From Hymenobacter telluris (GTDB taxonomy: Bacteria; Bacteroidota; Bacteroidia; Cytophagales; Hymenobacteraceae): 64,000 nt of DNA. The notes under the pieces were generated by a model. The model saw only the letters and a program-made list of their open reading frames with translations, did not search any database and had not been told where the DNA came from. Made by a program: the position numbers and the translations under genes. Where the stretch lies: the NCBI RefSeq assembly GCF_017313265.1, contig NZ_JAFLQZ010000002.1, forward strand, positions 496,001 through 560,000. Reading direction: 5' to 3'. Shown in pieces: positions 59,028 to 64,000 of the stretch (positions within the stretch are counted from its first letter, which is position 1; every line of letters begins with the position of its first letter).

Positions 59028-60623
59028 TTACTCTTCCTCTCCCAAACGCTCTTTGGTAATAACGTTCACCATACCATCCTCACTAACCACAATGGCCAGG
59101 CAAGGATAGGGCGAGGTTTCCACGTAGCGGATGGCCGAGTTGTAGCGGGCCCCGCGGGTGCTGGTGCCCCGGCCCGAAGCTTTACCGTCCAGAATGACGC
59201 CAATGGAGTAGCAGTAGCTTTCCGGGTCAAGGAGCACGGCGCCGTCGATGGAGGTGACCAGGCGGGTGATGAGCGGCGTGAGTGGTACCGGCTCGATGAG
59301 GGTGCATTGCAGCTTCAGGCGGTCGGCCTCGGCCAGGGCTTCGGTGGTGACTACCAGTAGCGTGCCGTGCTTCTGGCGGCTGGCTTCCAGCACCACTTCC
59401 CAAAGCCGCTCCACCTTGGCGGGGTCGGTGAGCTGAAAGGTGCGCTTGAGGTCCTTACGGAAACGGCTCCGGTTGACGCGCGAGCGGGGCAGGCTGGGCT
59501 GGCTGTAAATGGTGCGCATCAGCACTTTGCCATCATGCTGAAACTCCCAGGCGAAGTGGTTGATGAAGTTGATAACAAACAAATCCTCCCGCGTGGTGTC
59601 GTATTCGCCTACCAATCGGCCCAGGGCGTACACGTTTTCACTGTCGGCGAGCAGGCTCACGTCGGAGGTAGTCATTTCGAGCAGCTTGCGTACGGCCCGG
59701 TAGTCGGTGAGCGGGGTGGGGCAGGTGAGGGCAAATACCTCTTCCACGTTGGGGTGGCGGCGGCGAGCCATAATCAGCTTGCCCACGCCCTCGGCGCCTT
59801 CGTAGCGGAGGCTGGAAATGGTGTTGAGCGTGTTGAACAGGCGTGCCGCACCCGGTTCAGCTCCCAGGGCCTGCGCGGGCGTATCGAGCAGACTTTTACC
59901 GGCGGCGCGCAAAATCTCCTCGGATTCGCGGGGGCGCGTGAGCATCCCAAAACCCGGCTCCGACTCGCTTAGCGTTTTGGCGCATTCTTCGGAGAAGCGG
60001 TAAATGGCCGCCACCAGCAACGACGGCGCCAACGGCTTGCCATCAGTGTAATAGCGGTGCGGGCGCAACGACGGGTAGGCACGCATGGCCTTGCGGCGCA
60101 TACGCAGCAGCGTCAGTACGTAGTAGTCGTTGATGGGCACGGGCCAGCCGGCTACGTGCTGGTAGATGCTGTTTTCATCGTGGGCATCAAGCTGCTCCTG
60201 CACGGCGTTGCGGATGCCTAGCGCCTCTTGTCGGCGGCTGAGCATTTCCTGCGTGGCGCCGTCGCGGGGTACGGCCCCGGCCAGATTCGACAGCAGCTGA
60301 AGCTCCCGGCCCCGGGCCAGGGCATGCGTGAAGCGGGCCGGGTCGAGGCCGTGGTTGGCGGGTTCCAGATGCACCGGCGGCGCTTCGGTGGGCACCAGGG
60401 CATCGGGGGCGGTGCACAAGGCCAGCAGCAACACGCTGGGCTCCAGGTCGTCGTCAAGCGTGTTGAAAATACCGTCGGCAATGTTCTGAGCGGCCTGCAA
60501 GTACCGCATCTGGTAGGGCCAGACGTGGTAGGTATCGGTTTCGGCGAGAGGCTGGGCCGTGACGGGCGGCGCGGAAAGCAGCGGAATGGAAAGCATAGGA
60601 AGGCGGAAAGAAGTCACCGGCAC
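59028..60623 (-). CDS. DisA_N-related (DACNV-type) nucleotide sensor protein
   Basis: A 531-residue soluble protein; starts at 60623 or MLSIPLL at 60596. The C-terminal ~100 residues resemble the diadenylate-cyclase (DisA_N) fold: DGAVLLDPESYCYSIGVILDG, then GRGTSTRGARYNSAIRYVE and LAIVVSEDGMVNVIT. DGA is retained at 460-462, but the RHR motif needed for c-di-AMP synthesis is replaced by RYN (493-495), so it is probably a sensor or inactive variant of the DACNV type described in nucleotide-signalling conflict systems. The upstream ~430 residues, helical with no recognised domain, may couple the signal to an effector. Partners are not apparent nearby. Confidence 0.72.
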   Translation of the reverse strand: MPVTSFRLPMLSIPLLSAPPVTAQPLAETDTYHVWPYQMRYLQAAQNIADGIFNTLDDDLEPSVLLLALCTAPDALVPTEAPPVHLEPANHGLDPARFTHALARGRELQLLSNLAGAVPRDGATQEMLSRRQEALGIRNAVQEQLDAHDENSIYQHVAGWPVPINDYYVLTLLRMRRKAMRAYPSLRPHRYYTDGKPLAPSLLVAAIYRFSEECAKTLSESEPGFGMLTRPRESEEILRAAGKSLLDTPAQALGAEPGAARLFNTLNTISSLRYEGAEGVGKLIMARRRHPNVEEVFALTCPTPLTDYRAVRKLLEMTTSDVSLLADSENVYALGRLVGEYDTTREDLFVINFINHFAWEFQHDGKVLMRTIYSQPSLPRSRVNRSRFRKDLKRTFQLTDPAKVERLWEVVLEASRQKHGTLLVVTTEALAEADRLKLQCTLIEPVPLTPLITRLVTSIDGAVLLDPESYCYSIGVILDGKASGRGTSTRGARYNSAIRYVETSPYPCLAIVVSEDGMVNVITKERLGEEE

Positions 60624-60721
60624 TGGTTGGCGCCCAGTGAACGGAACGCATCAACCGGTCAACAGCACTTGGAAAGGAAGGCTTCAACCGTTTTTAACGA
60701 CGGACGAAACTCATAATTACT

Positions 60722-61549
60722 TTACAACTGGAATAGAACAGGCAAAACCATTTTTTGCTTCATCGGCTGGCCCTGATACGTAGCCGGGGTCCACTTTGGG
60801 GCCACCTTGATGAGGCGCAAGGCTTCCTGGTCGAGGCCGGAGCCGAGCGGCTTCACCACCTTGGCATCGGTGAGCGAGCCGTCTTTCTGAATGATGAATT
60901 CCACCATCACCTTGCCTTCCACCTTGCGTTGCCGAGCCAGGGCAGGGTACTGCTGGTTTTTCTGAATCCACTCGAAAAAGGCTTCGGTGCCGCCTACCGG
61001 GCGGGCCGGTTGGTCGGGCGTTACGATGGTAGCGCCGGTTTTGGCACTGCCAGCCGGGGCGGGAGTGCCCGCAGGGGCCGGAGTAGGCGCGGCGGTTGGC
61101 TCGGTGGCCGGGGCGGGGCCACCGGCCCCGAGCGGTATCTGAAACGAAATCGGGACGCTGACGCGCTGCCGCACTTTCTGGCCTTTGTGCTGGGCGGGCG
61201 TCCATTTTGGGCCGCCTTTTATCAGCCGGACGGCTTCGGCATCCAGAGCCGGGTCGAGGGGCTTGCTGGCGGCCACGTTGGAAATAACGCCGGATTTCTC
61301 GACCACAAACGTCACTTCCACGGTGCCGGCTGCGCCGCGCTGCAAGGCCGCCGTGGGGTACTGCTGGTTGTCGGCCAGGTACTGCGCGTAGCCTTCCACG
61401 CCGCCGAGGGGCACGGCGGGCTGGGCTACAGCATCGTAAATCTGCTCGGGTTCGGGCTTGGGGTATTTCAATTTCTGCTGGGCCAGGGCGGGGGCAGCCA
61501 GCGGCAAGGCCAGGGCTACCACAAAAGCAACACGACGAAATAACTGCAT
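60722..61549 (-). CDS. Exported tandem TonB C-terminal-domain protein
   Basis: A 275-residue protein with a signal peptide (VAFVVALALPLAAPALAQ) and two TonB_C domains: about 55-140 (YPTAALQRGAAGTVEVTFVVEKSGVISNV) and 190-275 (YPALARQRKVEGKVMVEFIIQKDGSLTDAKVVKPLG). An Ala/Pro-rich linker at 140-190 separates them. Standard TonB is anchored in the inner membrane by an N-terminal span; here the N-terminus looks cleavable, so it may be a free periplasmic TonB-like protein. A TonB-dependent receptor starts about 0.9 kb away on the other strand. Confidence 0.82.
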   Translation of the reverse strand: MQLFRRVAFVVALALPLAAPALAQQKLKYPKPEPEQIYDAVAQPAVPLGGVEGYAQYLADNQQYPTAALQRGAAGTVEVTFVVEKSGVISNVAASKPLDPALDAEAVRLIKGGPKWTPAQHKGQKVRQRVSVPISFQIPLGAGGPAPATEPTAAPTPAPAGTPAPAGSAKTGATIVTPDQPARPVGGTEAFFEWIQKNQQYPALARQRKVEGKVMVEFIIQKDGSLTDAKVVKPLGSGLDQEALRLIKVAPKWTPATYQGQPMKQKMVLPVLFQL

Positions 61550-61661
61550 AACGTTGGGGAAAGCAGGGGAGTGGATACCGAAAGTAACTCAACAACCGCA
61601 CCAACGGCCGTGCCGGTTCAGTGGCCGCGCATCAAGTACAAAAAACGGCTAGTTTTGACGT

Positions 61662-62120
61662 ATGGCACCTGACACTACTTCCGCCGCCGGCGCCCCGGCC
61701 ACCTCTACTGCCCACAACTCCAGCCGCGCCCCCGAGCCGGTGGGCCTCTATCCGCACGCCCGCCGGGTGGGCAACCTGCTGTTTCTATCGGGAGTGGGGC
61801 CGCGGCAACGGGGCCAGAAGGCAGTGCCGGGTGTGGAGTTGGATGCGGCTGGCACCATCATCCGCTACGATTTCGAAAGCCAGTGCCACGCCGTGTTTCA
61901 GAACGTGCGCTACATCCTGGAGGAGGCCGGGGCCCGCTGGGAAGATTTGGTGGACGTGACGGTGTTTCTGACCAACATGAAGGCCGACTTTCCTACGTAC
62001 AACCGCCTCTACGCCGAGTATTTCCAAAGCAACCAGCCCTGCCGTACTACCGTCGAAATCAACTGCTTGCCCACGCCCATTGCCATCGAGCTGAAGTGCG
62101 TGGCAGCGGTGGCTGGGTGA
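61662..62120 (+). CDS. RidA family deaminase-type protein
   Basis: A 152-residue protein with an Ala/Ser-rich N-terminal extension of ~25 residues before the RidA core (PVGLYPHARRVGNLLFLSGVGPRQ, QCHAVFQNVRYILEEAGARWEDLVDVTVFLTNMKADFPTYN, NQPCRTTVEINCLPTPIAIELKCVAAV). The usual catalytic Arg of RidA is at CRTTVE. RidA hydrolyses reactive enamine/imine intermediates; relatives act on 2-aminomuconate or other enamines. The extension looks unstructured. The gene ends nine bases before the repeat element. Confidence 0.85.
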   Translation: MAPDTTSAAGAPATSTAHNSSRAPEPVGLYPHARRVGNLLFLSGVGPRQRGQKAVPGVELDAAGTIIRYDFESQCHAVFQNVRYILEEAGARWEDLVDVTVFLTNMKADFPTYNRLYAEYFQSNQPCRTTVEINCLPTPIAIELKCVAAVAG

Positions 62121-62128
62121 AGTGCTGG

Positions 62129-62382
62129 GGCCTCACCCCCCGGCCCCCTCTCCTAGGGGAGAGGGGGAGCCAGACGAGGCGCCGCCGCGGCTTCGGCTTG
62201 CGCCTTCGCAACGGCTACCGGATAACCACCGAAGCTATTTTCAACGGGCCTTATTCATCAATGACACTATCACAATCTCGTCCAACAGGGTAGCAGTCAT
62301 CTAGGCGCAAGCCGAAATGGCTGCGCTGTACCGTCGTCTGGCTCCCCCTCTCCCCTAGGAGAGGGGGCCGGGGGGTGAGGCC
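62129..62382. mobile_element. MITE-like element with perfect 48-bp terminal inverted repeats
   Basis: The arms 62129-62176 and 62335-62382 are exact reverse complements over 48 bases. Each arm also contains an inner palindrome around CCTAGG (CCCCTCTCC pairing with GGAGAGGGG). The 158-base interior has no open frame of note and carries a second inverted pair (CGGCTTGCGCCT and AGGCGCAAGCCG). No clear target duplication was found. The features fit a small non-autonomous element or paired REP sequence. Confidence 0.65.
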
Positions 62383-62407
62383 ACTATCAGAACGAAGGAC
62401 TGTGTCG

Positions 62408-62415
62408 TAACTTTG
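62408..62415 (+). promoter_or_regulatory. Promoter -7 box of the TonB-dependent receptor
   Basis: TAACTTTG matches TAnnTTTG exactly, 31 bases before the start codon, the same distance class as at secA and degQ. No TTTG -33 element is evident. It begins 26 bases after the end of the repeat element, so that element lies directly upstream of, and may influence, this promoter. Confidence 0.5.
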
Positions 62416-62446
62416 ATTCTGTGTTAATTCTGTTCTGTTGTATCTT

Positions 62447-64000
62447 ATGAAACAAACTTTACCTGTTTCTTTAGGCTTACTTTTTACCTTACCGGCCGCC
62501 GCCCAAACTGTGCGGCCCGACACCGCCCGCATTGTCGGCCTGAACGAAGTGGTGGTGTCGGCCAACCGCATTCAGGGCGAGCGGAAGCTGGATTTGCCGC
62601 AGCAGGTGGACGTGCTGAGCGCCCGCCAGATTCGGCTGCTCAACCCTGGTACTACCGCCGATGCGCTGTTGAACTCGGGCTGGGTGTTTGTTCAAAAGTC
62701 GCAGCTAGGTGGCGGCTCACCGGTTATCCGGGGCTTCGAGGCCAACAAGGTGCTGCTGGTGGTGGATGGGGTGCGGCTCAACAATGCCATCTACCGCGCC
62801 GGCCACCTGCAAAATATCATCACGGTAGATGTTAATTCCCTGGAGCGCACCGAAGTGCTGAACGGCGCGGGCGCCGTAATGTACGGCTCCGATGCGCTGG
62901 GCGGCGTTATCAGCCTGTATACCAAGCAGCCCCGGCTGGCCGATAGCACGGGCTTTGCGGTGCACACCAACAACCTGCTGCGCTACGCCACCGCCGCCCG
63001 CGAAAAAACCGTGCACACCGATTTCACGCTGGGCTGGCGCCGCTGGGCCACCTTCACCAGCGTAACCGCCACCGATTTCGACGACCTGCGCAAAGGCCGC
63101 AACGGTATGGACCGTTTTCCGGGTTTTGGGGAAGTGCGCGAATATGTGAAGGAGCAGAACGGCCAGGATGCGGTGGTACCTAACGCCAACCCGAACCGTC
63201 AGAAATTCACGGGCTACCGGCAGCTGGATGTGGTGCAGAAAGTGCTGTTTCAGCCCCAGGTGGGCGTGCGGCACCTGCTGAACCTGCAACTCTCCACCAC
63301 CTCCCACATTCCGCGCTTCGACCGGCTTCAGACCTACCGCAACGGCGCGCTGCGTTTTGCCGAGTGGGACTACGGCCCGCAGCAGCGCCTGTTTGCCAGC
63401 TACCAGCTGGAGCTGACGCGCCCAAGCGCCCTGTACGACGTACTGCGCCTGACGCCCGCCGTGCAGAACATCGAAGAAAGCCGCTTGGTGCGGGACTTCA
63501 ACAACCCACGCCGCGACGAAAACACCGAGAAAGTACGCGTACTGAGCGCCAACCTGGATTTGTTTAAGGACTTGCAGCGCCACGAGCTGCGCTACGGCGC
63601 CGAGGTTACCCACAACAAAGTGCGCAGCATTGGGGAAGGCGTAAACGTGTACACGGGCGCGCTAACGCCCATTGTTACGCGCTACCCTAATGGGGCCACT
63701 TACGCCACAGCAGGCCTATACGCCGCGCACCGCTGGGAAATAACCGACCATCTGATTCTGTCGGATGGGCTCAGGTTCAGCAACGTGAAAGTAGATGCCG
63801 ATTTTGCGTTCGACTCGCCTTTTAATAGCGTGAAGCAGAATTCATCCTCGCTGGATGGGAACGTGGGGCTGGTGGCCATGCTGCCGGCGGGGCTGCGGCT
63901 GAGCGGCTTGGTAGCCACCGGGTTCCGCAACCCCAACGTGGACGATTTGAGCCGCACGTTCGAGCAAACGGCTGGCACCGGCCAAACGCTGGGCACCCTC
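62447..64000 (+). CDS. TonB-dependent outer-membrane receptor, 3' end outside window
   Basis: 518 codons are visible with no stop, so the C-terminus is missing. The signal peptide MKQTLPVSLGLLFTLPAAAQ is followed by the plug: LNEVVVSANRIQGERKLDLPQQVDVLSARQI, NPGTTADALLNSGWVFVQKSQLGGGSPVIRGFEANKVLLVVDGVRLNN and GAVMYGSDALGGVI. The barrel starts around residue 160. Without a carboxypeptidase-like N-terminal domain it differs from the receptor at 11098-13512; the RGFEANKVLLVVDG signature is shared with hemin/siderophore-type receptors. Substrate cannot be fixed from the visible part. Confidence 0.9.
   Translation, partial: MKQTLPVSLGLLFTLPAAAQTVRPDTARIVGLNEVVVSANRIQGERKLDLPQQVDVLSARQIRLLNPGTTADALLNSGWVFVQKSQLGGGSPVIRGFEANKVLLVVDGVRLNNAIYRAGHLQNIITVDVNSLERTEVLNGAGAVMYGSDALGGVISLYTKQPRLADSTGFAVHTNNLLRYATAAREKTVHTDFTLGWRRWATFTSVTATDFDDLRKGRNGMDRFPGFGEVREYVKEQNGQDAVVPNANPNRQKFTGYRQLDVVQKVLFQPQVGVRHLLNLQLSTTSHIPRFDRLQTYRNGALRFAEWDYGPQQRLFASYQLELTRPSALYDVLRLTPAVQNIEESRLVRDFNNPRRDENTEKVRVLSANLDLFKDLQRHELRYGAEVTHNKVRSIGEGVNVYTGALTPIVTRYPNGATYATAGLYAAHRWEITDHLILSDGLRFSNVKVDADFAFDSPFNSVKQNSSSLDGNVGLVAMLPAGLRLSGLVATGFRNPNVDDLSRTFEQTAGTGQTLGTL

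Overview
The window looks like a chromosomal segment of a GC-rich Bacteroidota bacterium of the Cytophagales, most like Hymenobacter or a close relative. This rests on protein content. Four predicted secreted proteins end in type IX secretion (T9SS) sorting domains. There are TonB-dependent receptors, a long SecA, HscA, DUF3857/transglutaminase proteins and SPOR lipoproteins. Promoter -7 boxes match the Bacteroidota form TAnnTTTG. No rRNA, tRNA, CRISPR array, phage or intact insertion sequence was seen. Gene assignments come from reading motifs; no database search was run.

Layout. 1-2.9 kb: anmK (cut by the window edge) and hscA on the minus strand. 3.3-13.5 kb, all plus strand: two DUF4331 surface proteins, a membrane-anchored TPR protein, a HupE/UreJ-type membrane protein, a Cys/His-rich small protein, a tiny ORF and a His-rich TonB-dependent receptor. 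This is the best candidate for an undescribed system, plausibly for capture and uptake of a metal or metal complex. 13.7-15.7 kb: two paralogous L,D-transpeptidase-like proteins. 15.7-20.6 kb, minus strand: an Ldh-family dehydrogenase, then the conserved transglutaminase / alpha-E / circularly permuted ATP-grasp trio. 21-26.2 kb: a zinc-ribbon metallopeptidase, Ppx/GppA, an RlmI-like methyltransferase, DinB, DapF and GNAT proteins. 26.5-29.5 kb: a glycosyltransferase, UDP-galactopyranose mutase and the decayed tail of an RmlD-like gene.

29.7-39.3 kb: secA, deoC, a SPOR lipoprotein, an M20 amidohydrolase, a beta-barrel-like protein, a small heat-shock protein and a DegQ-type protease. 39.3-41.0 kb: three tandem diverged paralogues of a small unrecognised family. 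41.3-46.6 kb: an ALDH7-like dehydrogenase, an ECF sigma / membrane anti-sigma-like / DUF4097-like operon and a secreted PPC-domain protein. 46.8-54.1 kb: a 1102-residue TPR-MORN protein followed by two DUF3857 proteins, the second with its transglutaminase triad lost. 54.2-58.9 kb: a DUF4442 protein, a membrane protein, and an AT-rich island with a T9SS metallophosphoesterase and a T9SS CotH protein. 59-64 kb: a DisA_N-related (DACNV-type) sensor protein, a secreted tandem TonB-C protein, a RidA protein, a 254-bp element with perfect 48-bp inverted ends, and the start of a second TonB-dependent receptor.

The intergenic regions are unusually structured. Several leaders are degenerate period-7 or period-8 arrays that run up to the start codon, and four of them face an inverted partner array. 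Other gaps hold REPIN-like elements: a perfect 36-bp inverted repeat, a GC-rich family present twice, and a CTTCGCG-type pair. Many genes end in strong bidirectional hairpin terminators.
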